Shown here piece after piece: positions 48,512 through 63,500 of a stretch of 64,000 bases of DNA. Below the pieces are notes generated by a model. That model did not search any database, was not told where the DNA came from, and saw nothing but the letters and a program-made list of their open reading frames with translations. Numbering within the stretch: the stretch's first letter is position 1; the number at the start of each line of letters is the position of its first letter. The DNA comes from Patagioenas fasciata. Its lineage: Eukaryota; Chordata; Aves; Columbiformes; Columbidae. The stretch spans positions 32,589,501-32,653,500 of the forward strand of contig NC_092523.1 in assembly GCF_037038585.1 (NCBI RefSeq), in the 5' to 3' direction. Both the position numbers and the translations under genes were made by a program.

Positions 48512-51500
48512 CTAACGGGAAGGTGGAAGAAAAAAAAAAAAAGAGAGCCTCATTACAGCAATTAGTGAAAAACTGTCTCTCATGCTAGCTGAAGAATTCA
48601 ACTAAAATGAGCATTTATCTTATTTAGTCAACAGCATGCAAATATGAGTAGCTTGTGTCTGCAGCCAAGAATGCTGCATCTGCTCAATACAGTAACTAAA
48701 TTTTAACATTCAAAACCTCTTCTCACCCCAGTTCAGACTAAAACATCTTCTGTTGCAAGAAGGATGCACCTGTAGCAAGGCTAAACCATGAGGTATATTA
48801 ACTTGTTATGTATATGCCTTATAAAGGCATATATCACAAGTTAATTCAGGTTAGAAGTGTCCTTGAGGTATCTGTAGTATAAATGCTGCCTCAAACCAGA
48901 GCCAGCTATGAGGAAAGGGATAAGGCTACTTTAAGTTTTCAAGCTGTAGGACCTTTGGAAAACAGCTATTGTTTTTGTTGTTATTGCTGGAAAGCAATCA
49001 CATTGTACTTTTACAAAGTAACATGGTATTTGTTTTGGTTTTATGCGCATCTTTACACCTAAAAACCACCCTTGAATGTACCACTGTGACCTCCTCCTTA
49101 GATGTACAGTAGTTAGTGGTCTGTCCCCACTCCAAACTTTCTGCAAAAATAGAAGCATTACCTTATTGAGGACAGGCTTTGTGGAAAGAACATCATAAAT
49201 TGCTGGTGAGGAGATGTTCTGAAAGAAAATAATACATTGATGTTAATGGACATTAACCTGTTGGTGTAAATGCTGAGAACTGTAACTTTTTAGCGCTGAG
49301 ATAATAAGATAAAGCTTTAAGAGTACATGATAGCCATACATCTTAAGATGGGAAGAACATGGGTTGCAGAAACTTGAACAGATCAGATCTCAGTACAGCA
49401 TGGGACACTTGCGTGTCAGCGTTTCCTGCCTGACAGTGTGTGTTTGAATTTCACTGGTGATAAAAACAGCCCAGGAAACACTGAAAATATCTCTCAAAGT
49501 ATCTCCAGGTTTAAGCTCCTGCACATGCAGCCACAGAAAGCACCTGCAGGAAACCCACCTATGTGAAGAGAAAGCCTGAAACTAAAAAACATTTGTGTAA
49601 AGAGCCAGCTGGTGCTTTACTATCCAGAAGCACAGACAAACGGTCAAAAAAAACATTAGCCACTTGTGTCATTACAGCTGAGCTTGCAAATTCCCTGAAC
49701 ACTCCTGGCCGTGTCAGGCCCATACTGTGACTGTTTCAAAACAGCAAGGTGAGGTGTTCAGAGGATGTTTACCTCTTGCATTGTCTGGTTCAGGCATTTC
49801 ATTGCAGGCGTTCTGCGATTATCCAAGACTAGCGGAGGCTTCCAGCGATCATAATTTGTTTCTATCACGTACCATGTGCCTTTCTTGATATCAAGGCTGG
49901 AAAAGAGGTATATGTTTGTGTTTCGCTTCTCAAAGTATATAGTAAGTACATACATAGTATACACAGCAGAATTTTTTTTAGGCTTGCTGTGGTACTTTTT
50001 AGAGATGCTAAAGAAATGGAGTTCTTGCACAACAGAAGTCAGAAGGAACACAGGACACCATTATTGGTGGAACCTGTCCTTGTCTGGAAGGCCAAGCTGG
50101 GTGCCAGGTCAAGCATACTCACTCCCAGATGTCCAGAGTAGCTGTCCTGGAACGAGTTATCACACACCCTTCTCCAGAATTTTTTCCACCCAGTATAAAG
50201 TAAGCTGGAGCCAGCAGTCTTGTGTTTGCCAGTTTGTCTTTTGCATCCTGGTAACTGCAGATAACAAATTAGCGTTGGAATATTAAACACTATAAAAGGT
50301 TCAAGTACTGAAGAATGAGTTTCACAGACCCAGGAAAAGTTTGGGTAGTTACACCTTTCTTCCCTATTCATGCACACGTGAGGACATTGTATCACGGTGA
50401 AGGAACACATTTAAGCAAAGCTCCTCCACTCACTTTGTACTTGAAGTATGGTTGTTGGGAGGTCCTCTTTGCACTTTTTCTACATTTAAAACAGGAATAA
50501 CATGCTGTAATTGTCTTATATTCCACCCAATTAATTTAGTGCATGAGAGCTTTGTTTCTGTTTCTTCCTAGAATATACTACTGCCTGTTGGATGTGTTTT
50601 GAAGCAAAATGCTTTTACACATTCAGATACCAGTAAGTTCACTAGGAAAAAAAATGATAAATCAATTTAAGCAGTTTTAAGGAGAGAAGTATTTAATGTT
50701 AAGGCTTCTAGGAATATAACCTGTATCATCAGATACAAAGTGTTCATTACCGTTGGAAGCAAAGGAAATTAAAGCAGCAGAGTATTTTGGGGGGCAGGGA
50801 ATACCTTGTAGCATTTTCTAATACTGTTCTGGTAAGAAAGCCCATCCACATACCATCTCTTCTACCAAGAAACCATTCGAAGATTCCTGCAAAATATCAC
50901 TGGTTACAATAATTTGTTTTCAGATGGTTCACTCATGCTATGCAAACTTTCACAGCCTTTAAAATGAACTGTGTTTTATCTTACTCATCTGGAATCTTTT
51001 TACCATTTGTGTGCCTGTTTATTAAGGTAACTGGTAGGCCCAAGGTCTGGAAGACTTGTACAGAAATAACGGAAGAAATGAGCATTACTCACCAATATAA
51101 CCACCATCAAGACTGAAACGCTCATTCATTGTCAGAGTAAACAAGTCCTGAAAAGCATTAAACAAGTCAAGTTTCATCCATCGCCAGCCCATGAAAACCA
51201 GTAATAAACAAGAGGCAGCATTGCAATGCACATGCCAACTGAGCTTCTTATTCATTAGACTCTTCCTGTTTGCATAATGGTCTGTAAGATCAAGCCCACA
51301 CAGAGAAGAAACTAATTTATCAAGGCCTGAGTAAGTAGAAATGATAATTCATTGTTTTCTGACCAGGCACAGCAATCTAGCAAACCATGCTTTTATGCTA
51401 ATGGGGCCATTTTTCTCTTGGTCCTTGTTGCATCACTGAATTACCAGTTTTCCTTTCCCCGATGTATGTAAACTTCTGCTCAGACCTTGCAACACTAGTC

Positions 51501-54500
51501 TAGTTTGAAGGCAGATTCTTAAGTCCCAGTGCTAAGCACACCCTGATGCGTTATTGCCGTCCCCATGGGCATGCAGCTGTACGCAATTCAATCCATGCTG
51601 ACAATGTGTAATTCAAATGTAAATCCCGGTCTTCTCCAACTAGTGTTTCTTTCAGAGGAAAGTGGAATTCACCTACTCTGGATCATTTTCAGAATGGACT
51701 CTTCCCAATTTATTTGACCAGAAGTCAAAAATAAACACAGGGAGTTATGCCAGAAATGCTCTACTATGAAAAGGGCCACCTTTCATAGGATAAAGGCAAA
51801 GCCTTTAGCGGTTGTGGTAAGCTGGAGACCCAGGCATAGTTCTGTACTGCTGGTTTTTAAGACATAGATAAAACCCAGATTTCAGGTGCCTATTAAAAAA
51901 ACCAAACCAAACCAACCAACCAAAAAAAACCCCACAACAATCTTGCAATGTACAACTCCTTTTCCAAAAAGGACTGGAGAAAGAAGTAAAATAACCCAAG
52001 TGTACCATTTCACCTCTGGAATCACAGCAGTATCTGTTTGCTGGCAAGAAACTCCAACCACCTGAGCTCTTTGTATTCACTCCTGTTTGTATTCAGAATT
52101 CAGCATTGTTTTCAAGAATTTTCCAACCTCAATATTTTATTTAAGAAATCTCCTCTAACAAGGAAGAGTGCAGCATTGTCTTCTTTTACCTTTATTCAAA
52201 TAGCTATACTGTGCACCAGAACAATTAAGAGATCACTTATTAAAAACCATCCCAAGACAGAGGATGAAAGCAGGAAAATGTACATCTTAAAAGTAAAGTC
52301 TGAAGCATTATTAACAAATTGACAAGGCCCCCCTCCCCATACTTACTGGTTTGACTCCAGACACCATGCCTATGTATCCTGCAAAATTTGTAGACCTGAA
52401 TACTGTTTTGTTGTTTCTCTGGAAGTCCAGGTTTACCACTATGGGCTTCAGTTCCCGAGTTACAGTCCAGGAATTATTTTTAACATCCCACCTGCAGAAG
52501 ACGGTACAGTATTTGAAACTTCCCTCCCTCAGCAGCTTCTAAAACTCACAGCACTCAGATTTCCTGTGTGTGATGCCCACCCTCTGATCTTACTCGTGTC
52601 AACCAACACCACTGCTCAGTAGTTACCTGAGCAGCACAAGCAAGGGACAATGAGGAAATCTAAATACAGTCAGTGTAAAGCACCAAGTTTTGTTCAAAGC
52701 AAGAGCACAAACACTACTCAATATTAAACAGCACCACCACTGCAGCCGGTTTGTTTCGAACACACATCCTTGTCCTATTGCCGCTGGCAAATGTAGGCTG
52801 CTACGGGTACTGCCCATGACAGAAACCCGCTGTATCCTGAAAGCATCTCCAGCTTGTTGTGCAGCAGAATGAGCTGGTTCCCTCAAATGCTTTCTTTTCA
52901 AAGGGAGAAAACACACCACATACTATAGGATTTGCTCCCAATTTTAGTTAAGATAAGCCAGAACAGTCTGTAGACAAGAGGGTGCTAAGAACACAGCCAA
53001 TCACTCAATTCTCTGGAAACAATCCAGGTTCCAGGAAGAGCTTTGAAAAGTTGCCTTCATTTTCAGGGAGCATGTTCCCAGTATTCCTGACAAGTGAGAG
53101 AAGTTCAACACAAGCCAAAACAAGGGACAGGTGGAAGTCAGTTGACAGCATTTGAGGTTTTGATAGGCAGGTAAGAATTTTAACAAAGGTGGATATTTAA
53201 ATTCCACCCGGGCATTTACAGTCATCTGGATGAGTGACGTTACAAAACACTCTGCGATAATTAAAGGAAACACTGAACTACCTGATCAAGAGGTCAGACA
53301 TGAGAAGTAAAACACAATCCAGTGCTGGGCAACAAACTACAGTCTGTATCCAAACGAATGGTAATGTTAGGTCACTGGAACAGAAATCACTGGCTTCTGA
53401 GCAGAAATGGTGAATGATGGGAAAGGGCAGTAGAGCACAGTACAGTAACTAGGGGGTAATATGGGAAAAACGCAAACACAAAATCAAGCCCCAGACTGAT
53501 TCTGCTGTCCCACTGTGTAAAGAACAAAATATACCGCACCTCCAAGATAAGGTGATGTAAGCCATTCCTTGGTTCAAAACAGTTTTATCTAGAGCTGAGA
53601 AAACACTAAGTAACACTGAACTCAACTGTTTTATGACATTCCCAACACGCTCGGAGCAATTTGACCAAGATGAGTGAAACAATCCTTTCCTTTGTTTTAG
53701 CCTTTCTGCACAACATGCAATGCAGAATTACTTGTCACAGGCTTACAGACATCCAGCTCTTCATTTAGAATCAAGGAATACATGTAGAAATTTCAAGTTC
53801 AGCTAGGTTTTGATTTGCATTTAACAAATAAATTAAAAAATAAAAACGCACAAGTTTAAGTATTTACCCGAGAAAGAGTCCAAAATCCAAGTTTCTGGCA
53901 TGGTACAGCTTCCCTACATGACAATAAGTAAATACATAAATAAATACCATTTTCTAAAGAAAGAGACATACATTTCAGCTTAGAAAACCAGGAAATGAGT
54001 AAGCAGGAAAAATACCTGGGAAAGTAAGCAGGGAAAATACAACTGTCTAGTTGCCCTTTTATAAGCACAGAAAAGTGGTGGGGTTTTTTGGATCAGAGAT
54101 TTTTTTTGCCATAATTGAAACAAAGTAATCTTGTAAACTACTGTCCATCTCCACCTCAGATGCTTTCCACATTACTTTATTGCAATGGTAACACCTTGGG
54201 CTTCCTCAAAAAGTGAGACATTTGTAATCTCCCTTGAGAATGCCTCAGAAATTTCCTAAGCTGGTGCACACAAGGGCTGCAGAACTGAGTGAGAGAATGA
54301 GAGTCTCTTTTCTTAAAGCAGACTGTCCACTTTCTCTAAGGCCATACATATGCAATGGCCAGAAACTAGGTGCAAAATGGATTGCACTAGAATCCCCCAG
54401 GGCACTGAGAAAGTATCAGGTGTCTGGTTGGTGTTACTTTCCCCTAGAAAAACAAATGCTACCTATTAAAACAACAAACAAAACCAACCCAAGCAACAAA

Positions 54501-57500
54501 ACCCCAAAGGAACCAACCAAAAAAAGCCAAACAAAACAACAAACTCCCCCCAACAAAACCAAAACTAAACCATCTTTCAAAGTATTTTTCTTTTTTTTTT
54601 CCCCCCAATCTAAGACACCTGTGATCTCTTATTCCCTTCTCAAGGAATATGCTTTTGTTATCATTGTTTTTAGTCTCTTCTACCAGACATTCTTGCCTGC
54701 AGTTGAGAAGGACTATGTTTGTATAAATTGAGGTGGACTTTCCCCTACACAACAGAAAACTGTTAACAGCATTCTGGGTTTCATTACCTGTTTTATCTTC
54801 CGCCACTATTGACGTACATACAGTAAAAATTTCATAAAATATGTTAAAAATAACAATTTCCCCTAGAACAAAAAGAAACAAAGTTCAATAGTTTTAAAAT
54901 TTTGCCACAAACTGACAAAAAATTGTTAGAAAAAATCATACTGCAAAGTTCAGCATTCTATAATATTTATTTCAAGAATTTCTATTTAAATCTCATTTGA
55001 TCTTTGAAATTATCAGTTCAGCAAAATCAAGAGCTTCCTGAAAGACAAACAGAAGGATCAGAATCCCTTGGCCTTCTGCCAGAAAGCTGACAGTCATTGT
55101 TACCTTCTCCTCTGGAAACTTCAAAACACGCTAGATAATTCACTTTAAAGAACAAAGCTGCTGTATGTACCACTATCCCCATACCAGAGCTGCTGACCAG
55201 CACCAGTTGTACTGCTCCTGTATGAGGGAAGCTGTGGGAGCAGGTCTATGGACCTTCTCTGTCTCAGTTCTGGAAGAATCCAGTGTCTGCTTCTCACCTG
55301 GAATGGCATTTGCTTGCAGGAGGTGCGGAAGGAAGGCAGGAGGATGTGGCAAGGATCACAAGGGAAAGAAAGCCCAGCATTCAACTGAGCCTTCCCTCTT
55401 GGCATGGCAACAGCAGACACAGCTGAGTGGGAAACCAAGGAGAATCAAGGATTTCCCCACACTTAGGTGTAGAGGAGCTGAGACTTGCCCCAGCTCCCAG
55501 AAGTCCAGAGCAAGTAGCTACAGCTCTACAGAAAGTCCCAGCCTGATGAGAGGTGTGTGTGATTTATTGCCACTCTCCCCTGAATTCTGTTTTTATTCAG
55601 TGTGAGGTGCAATTTATTGCTTTATCTACCTAATTATCAATTTATTTGTTAAAGTCACAGATCACTACAACTATACTGTATGTACACATATTAATTTTAA
55701 ACAAGTCTGGATTCCTAGTTTTCCACTACATTAATAAAGTGTTGGTAACTATTACCCAAAGGAATCCCAGATGAATTTGCAATCCCCTGGAGTTCTTCAC
55801 TGAAAGGATAAGGAAGTGTGGCGGTCAGATGGGCCTGAAAGGAAAAGTTTTGTATGTTGTTTGTGTAAGTTAATGCTATTTTGTTACTTAAAACAAACCT
55901 CTCCCCAATAGGTTCACACTTCTCACAACTATTAAATTGAGTATTTCATTCCCCTGCAGCCTGTAGAACTTGAGGATGTTTGTAGAGTACTTGGACAACA
56001 AGCACATACTCAAGAAAAGTAAAAACTATTACTTATCAAAATATTGACATGTGAGCAATGGAGATAGCACAGTATCTTAATTATCGTCAGGAGCGACAGA
56101 CAGAACAGAGTGAAGCAGGACTCTCTCATGTTAAGAGCTTAACTGGAACTGAGCTTGACGTCAGTGTTTACAGGAATCCCCGCCTTTCACCCATTGGTTT
56201 GATTACTTGTCTGTGCCACCTTCACATCAGCCCCACTCAGGTACACAGGGATATGACTGAAGTGTGGCCAGTGTGATCTACAGCTGCTGAAAATGAAGAA
56301 GAGGGGCAGATTTGACCTTATGCTGTGTCTAGCACTACACAGTTTTTCCCTGTCCTGATTCTATGCCAAAGCCTGGTTTAGTCAGAACCTAATCATTTTT
56401 TAAGGTGAGGCCTGGTCAAAGTTGCCCCTGTAATGAGACATTTACTACAGTTTTCAAAACCTGATTTTATTCTATTGCTTAAAAGCTGCTGGACATGTTT
56501 GCCATCTCAGTGAAGTGTTTTGCTACAGCGACTAAGTCAGTAGCATAAATATCCAGCATGACTAACCCAAACTTGAAAAGATCTTAGAAAAAAAAATAGA
56601 GGAGGAAGAGACACATGCATTTTAGGTTTGATGGTTCAGACCAATTCAGAGTATACAAGAAGGCAAAAGTTCACCAAGAAGGCAAAATTCTAGAGTAACT
56701 CTTCAAAACAGCACTTTTGTTCTGCAAGTGGAGGAATGATCACTTGTAAAGTTCTTAATTGCCAAATTTAGTAGCATTCTAATTCTGGTAGTTAGAGCAT
56801 ACAGTAATAAAATAATTAAGCTGAAAATACTTACTATTTTTTTATCCACAATGTCAACAATTTTGCCACTGGGGAAGAAGGTATTTGCTATATCTTTAAT
56901 ATTCTGGACCACAGTCTTCAGCTAAAAAGAACAAGGGATTTCATTGAATAGAATATCTCGAGCATAAGAATTGCTAGAATGCTAACAGAACTCCCTCACA
57001 TACTTTTCAAAAACACATTTTGCTGAAAACAATACTTATTTAAAGAAAGTGCTAAACATGGTGTTCTTGGTGAGCAAGACACTCCCAGCTCCCCATTAAA
57101 GAGTCACTCTTCAATCTTTATTCAGATAACTTTCTAGATTAGTTCCAACATGTCGCTCTACCAGAGAAAACTAATTACAGAAAAAAGCCATCCTCATCTT
57201 CTGCTCCTTTGATCACATTTTAATAGTCTGTGCTCTTCTGTCTCTAAAAATGTTAATTAAAAGCTCTTTGCTTAAGCACTGATGTCTTTCAAGCCAAAAA
57301 GACTCGGTAAATTTTTTATAAAAGTACATGCTTTGCATTTGTGACATGTGAATGGTCACAAACAGGAGTTCCAATCTGTGATCTAACTCTAAAGTACACG
57401 AGAGATAAAACCTCTCAGAAGCTTCCAACACTCATTGGTTTAAAGGAGACTTTTAAAATAAATAGTGTGGTGTAAGTAGAATTTTCCTGGCTTGCAGAGG

Positions 57501-60500
57501 TGAAAGGTCAAAGTCAAGAGGGATACAGCAAAAATCCCTGGCCTTTTTGAGAAATTAAGCTTTACTGAACTCAATTTTCAGCAACCTTCAGAAGAACAGC
57601 TATTCCAAGTAGTTTGAAATAGGCTTAAGTATTTTAAAAATTATTTCTGCTGTGTAAACACCAGTGCTGCAACCAGCATCCCTCAACAGGTCAGGAAGTT
57701 CTTAATTCCCCCCTCACCACTGCATCGTCTCACACAGTGCTCTGAGAGCAGCAGGGATGTGCAGAGGAGAAGGGATGCTGCCTCAGTTTCACTTTCCTGA
57801 GGCTGCCCCCTTGGTGTTCTCCTCCCCTTTCGGTCTGTATTACCTCATGACTACAGAGCTTTGAAAAATGAAAGCCCACTTTATGCCACACTGTTTTTCA
57901 TTCCTCTGCACCCCAAATACCAGTGCCCCCACGCTTGATGCTGTCAGCTCAAGTGCTGAACAGAAGAAAGTTTTACTCAAGCAATTATTTCAGTCTAGAA
58001 TCATATTCAAAAAGTCAACTAGAAATATTGTCCCTTCCAGAGAATTTTAGCACAGGTATTCTGTTCCAAACCATTTTTTCAAAATTAAAGGCCACATGTT
58101 AGTTTTATACCTGCCAAGCTTCAGCACAAGCTCTGCATTTCATACCTCTGTCTTTTTGTCATGCATCAGGTTATCCCATCTTTTGCTGGGAGGTAAATCA
58201 AGATTTATGACATATGTGGGTATATTCCCTTTGAACCTGAAAGAGAAGTACCAGAATTCAGATTTAAAGAAGGCTTTGAAAAAACAGGTGACAAAACAGG
58301 TCATTTCCACCTCAAAATAGCATTTTCTAGGTCTGCAACAGGAACAAGTTACCAAAAAAAACCACCAAAACTATCTGTTCAGACTTGACAATCACTACTT
58401 TTCTGTAATTTGTTAAACAAGCTGAATCAGATTACTTACGTTGGTCCTGAAGGAGGGTACATTTTACTCCTGCACTCTTCTCCATACTGTAAAAACAGTG
58501 AAACATCACTATTTAGCTTCTTTGTTAAAACACTTCATTATTCTAGCAGACTTAGTTTTGAATTAAACCTTTAGGACTAGTCAGCTAATTCAACTCATGA
58601 TGATTTGACAAAGGAAGAGAAAGTCTTGGGACTTTGGAAAGGGTGCAGAGGAGAATACAAGAGGCAGGGGACAAACCGCAGCTTCCTCGTGCTGTCTGAC
58701 AGACTTCCAGACAACTTGCCTAACAAAGCCCAAGGCGAGCAGAAGCTCATGATAGATATGCAAACCCATTTTTACCCAGTGCGATTCAATGAAGAGCACT
58801 TCAAAAGCATATTCTTTGCACTAGTTCAGAAACCTTACATCTCAGCATGGACCGGTTTGTTCTGTTCATTCAATTCATAATCTCATTTTACAGTGTCATT
58901 CATAATTATGCTCAGTGTTAAGCTTCATTGTGCAGCTGGGTCAGAGAAAACATGCTGAATTTCAGGCAAATTACTTAGCCGAGAAAAGAGCTATATGGTA
59001 TGACTTTTTACTTAGCATGGAAAAGCCCTGCTGCACTGGTGTTAAATATTATGAGAGGTGCATTTCAGGAATACACCTAAAAACTAGTTACCTTCACTCC
59101 TGTAAGCACAGTTAGTTACAAATGCAACTTTGAGAACTGTATTTAGGTGTAGTAAAAGTGAATGCAAGGGTGGCTTCCCATCAATTACATAAAACACACA
59201 CATACATACATACACATACATATGTATAAACATGCCACAATTATAATTGCATGTTTTACCTAATGAAACACAAGCAAATGCCTACTAGCTGCACTTGTGC
59301 TTCAAGCCAGGTGAGAGCAGCCCAGATTTGGTCCCTGAGCTATCTGAGCAGATCAGTGACTCCTACGAGCACAGTCTGTCCCACCAGGAAAAAGGAGAGG
59401 TACACAGGCTCTGCCTGGAGTCCATGCAAAGGCTTCCGAATCACAAGTGTTTGGGAGACAGAACAGAAACAAAAATACATGGGGATCCATCCACTAATTC
59501 CCCCCCTCCCTGCCCTTGATTACCAATATCTATTTGGCTGCACTAATTAGATTACTTTATGAGTGTGTCCTTATAGCGCCTTCTGGCTCTAGTAAAAACC
59601 GAGACAAGATCTCTAGCAGCTACGTATCTGGGACAACCAAGCTCACTAATGTCTCCGTTCTCTTTGGGCTAATCATATTATCTGTTTTTAATGCGTTAGT
59701 CTAGAAAACACAATGTCTTACAGAATGCCACGGACTGTAAAAACTGGAGTAATTTGTTAGAACTGGCAAGAGGAATTTTAAAGTGAGACTGGTTTCTGTG
59801 TGTTATCATGTCTTATTTTTGTATTGTTTCCAGTAGCTGGAAGAAATTATGAGATTAATTTTAGTTTTCCTACATGCAGGTATAGGACCAGCAGCTCTGT
59901 GCTTCATAGACTGCACTGCAGTGCAGTTACAGCCGTTGCAGAGCTAGAACAAAGGTCAAACACAAGACGCCATTTAATTGTCAAAATGAGGAAGTTTCAA
60001 AACAAGGAGGGTAGGGAATGATATCAGATGACTAACTAGGCAACGAAAGTCAGAGGCTTCGTGCAAAGCCAAGCAAATGCTTAACAGTATTAACTGTCTT
60101 GTGAAATTTTCCATCCCACAATACTAAAATCAATCACAAAAGTGACATTACATACACATCCTACTGCAATGGATGCACAGATTTGGACCTTTGGGAAATA
60201 TCTGCTGTCAAAATATGCTTCTTGACAGATAAAGCAAGATATTATCCAAAATGGATGAAAGTTCAAGTGATCTGTTGGTATGGCCCATGCGTACACAGAT
60301 GAAAAAGTGGCAACCATGCAAACTGATTTCAGAGGATTTTAAGTCATGTCTCAGGTGCTAAACGTTATGTCACTCCTGACACTCTCTCCTGAGATTTTAA
60401 TCTTGTATTTGAAGCTATTTTTATCTTGTCAGTCCTCTGCAACCTAAGGCATGAAAGAGGTGGGGAAAGCGGCAGTTAAAGTAAGTTAAAGGAGACAGAG

Positions 60501-63500
60501 AACAATGTTCCCTCCTCACATGTCAGTAATTTTAAGACTTCTTACCTGTCTTCATATAAAGTAAGCTAAAGAAACCAATAATCCCACAAACAGCCTGTAC
60601 AACTCCCAAAACTGTTAGCATTGATTTGAAATAGCTGAAGAAAGCCAAGATTATGAACAGTTTCTTTAGGTAAACTAACATATGCTGGCATATAAGCAAT
60701 GATTTAAAAAAGATGTCAAGATGACCAGAAAACTACAAGTAATTTTGGTTTTGTTTTTTTCACACCAAGTTCTAACAAGGAACAAAAAAATTATTACCTT
60801 TTGCAATCAGCTAAAGACTAACAGCAAACTCTTCTGACAAGGTCAAAGAAAAGAGACACCTAAACACTTTTCTTACGGCAACAGAAAAACCACCAGGCGC
60901 TTTCTATCACCAGAATGAAATAAGCAGCTATGAAGTTAGTGCTGTGGTCAGTGAGATCCTCCCTTCTGCAGAGGAACAATAAATGCTGTACACAGAGAAT
61001 CAGGAGGAGCCTTCCAGCACGAGAGAATCGCCTTGAGTTTCCAATGTGACAAGCTTGTGTTTCATTTTCTCCCAGAAAGCAGAAGCTGGCTCCAAGCAGG
61101 AGGATATCACTATAAATTTGCTTTTCAAAGATGCATTGAACAGCCTAGGAGGGATACAGCTATCCCTGAATGGTGGTTCAATGGCTCTCTTTTTTTATTG
61201 CTTTAATTGCCTTTTACTAGTAGGTTGCATATTTTGATTAGATAATGTACTGCTGACTTTTGAATTCGCATGTTGGTAATGATACAAAAATGGATTTGTG
61301 GCAGCATAACAGAAAAACACGTAGAGAGAACATAATGGGAAAAAAAGTGCTACAATATGGGGAAAAATGGAAATTATAAGAAAAAATGAAAATAGCACAG
61401 ATGATTTATATTATGACCAAATGTATGAAAAAATAGTAGAGCAGAAAAGGAACCAAATAGCTAACAAACTGCCAAGAGGAACAGCTACCTGGGGGGGTGG
61501 AATATGAAGAAATAACAGCCATTATTCACTGCAGTAAAGAAAATTAATCCATAGTTTAGTAAGTACTGAGTAAATATTTTAAAACCTAGCCTGACTCCAT
61601 TACTGTGAAATAGGTTGAAAGTAGCTTCTCCTATCTAAAGAATGGCAGCACTAACAGTTTCTTCACTACGCTCAGACATATACACATCTACGTGAACCCT
61701 CTCTGGCACCCCTCCTTAATATTCAGTGGTTTTCACCTTCATATTTAAAAAAAAAAAATAAAATGACCTTGTTGATCTATGAAATATAATTTCGTAGATT
61801 AAGGACACGGCACTCAATCTCTTTCAGAAAAAATTATCTGTTCTATTCAGCATCTTTTGCTCTATGAACTCTGGTCTAACATATTTTTCTCTCTATTCTT
61901 CTTCCCTTTCAGGATGATGCCAATGCAGCCCCATCGCACTGCAGCAGTCCCAACGCTGTTCACCCCTCTGAACACAGAAGTTAAAAGTACTCTTGCAGCA
62001 TGGAAGAAATGGGGAATGAGCCAGCTTAAATTACAGTATGGATAAAAAGCTCATTACGACCAAGGGTGCCTACCCGCAAGCTAAAGGAATGGACAGTCTG
62101 CACCACCGAGACGTAATTCATAGCATTTAGCTTCCATGTTCTTTGTTAATGAAAATAACCCAACCAGCTGCACACAAGAAGACAACAATCGTCGTTTATT
62201 CTTCTGCAAATGATGCATCCCAGGATCTCAACCAAACATAAACTATCCAAGCCTGACATGGCACTGCAGAGCAGCACAACCCACAACCCAGACACCCAGC
62301 GGATATTGTGCAAGTGCAAAGATGTACTGAGTGCAATCAAATGCAAAATCAAGCTCTAGTGACAGACTTTTCTGGTAGCTGGCATCTTCTCCCCCACCCC
62401 CCACCCAAGGAAGCTTTTAGCTCAGGTGTTTTAAGCTGAGACTGGCTTAGAGTCATGGGAAGCTGCTGTTCATGGGAAGGGTGGGATTGGGTGCACAGAA
62501 GAGGGCCTAATTCTGTGTAGATAAGATATTAAGGGAACGTGGGTCATCTAGATGTCCACAGTCCTCCAAAGCCTTTCCTACAGTCTGCCTCTCTCCCCAA
62601 AGCCATACTTGTTTTCCTGAGACCAATATAATTTGTTAGGAAAAGTCTTTGAGCAAACACAAAATAATACAGCAAGTAGTGTGATCCCAAAATACTTTAA
62701 ACCAGATAAGAATATTCTGAAATTCAGAAATATTTAATAACATGTCCTCTTCACAGAGGATGAGTAGATTCAGCAACTGCAGAGACGAAGGAGTGCCTCC
62801 CAGATAAAAAACACATCAGGAGGCTGAACAGCAGTTGCATGCCCAGGAGATGGAAATCAGCCTGTTCCAAGCAACTACCCCTCTCCCCGACTTCACAATG
62901 CCCCCAAAAGTTAAAAACTTTACCTAGTCATGAAAAACCAATACAAAACCAACAACAACAAAACCAACAACAAAACAACCCCACAAAAAAATCCCCAAAC
63001 ACCACCACCACAGCACCCAAACAAAACCAACACCCCAAGCCCCCCCTCTCTACACTTCTCCTCTTGGGTGAAGCTCCAGCAGATTAAAAAGCGTGCGTAC
63101 TTTCAGTAAACTCTTATTGATTTCTGCTTTGAAAAAATCATTGTTTCAGTGCAACGTTACACTATCTACGTTACAGATGTATGTGAAATTGAAAGCAGGA
63201 GCGAGTAAGGACTCGTCAAACACCCCGATAAACACCAGGACCTGTCCCGGCGGCCAGAGGGGCAACTTAAAAGTTCCGAAGTCCGCGAGGGCAGCGCGAC
63301 GCCGCCTTCGATTTACACCCGTGGATTTAAAAACACGCGTGGCCTCCTGTCCCCCAGCACACCCGTCCGGCCCGCCGGAGCCCCGCCAGCCCTCGGGCGG
63401 GCCCGGCCGCGCCCCCTCTCCGCCTCCCCGGAGAGGAGCCGGGGGCGACCCCGTCCCTTCCCCCCGCGCCACCAGGCTCACCGGGTCCGGCGCCCAGACC

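Larger units (their letters stand above)
58487..63481 (-). other. ASAH1 intron 1, 5.0 kb
   Basis: The intron contains a CA/CATA microsatellite at 59194-59222 and an A/C-rich tract at 62935-63045. I see no supportable exon or mobile element; short open frames on both strands lack domain signals. Confidence 0.7.

Noticed and set aside
54234-54731. 165-codon plus-strand frame
   Set aside because: It runs through an A/C-rich low-complexity tract (Lys/Thr/Pro/Asn-rich product) inside an ASAH1 intron, with no domain.
62839-63087. 82-codon Gln/Asn/Pro-rich plus-strand frame
   Set aside because: It is the translation of an A/C-rich simple repeat in ASAH1 intron 1.
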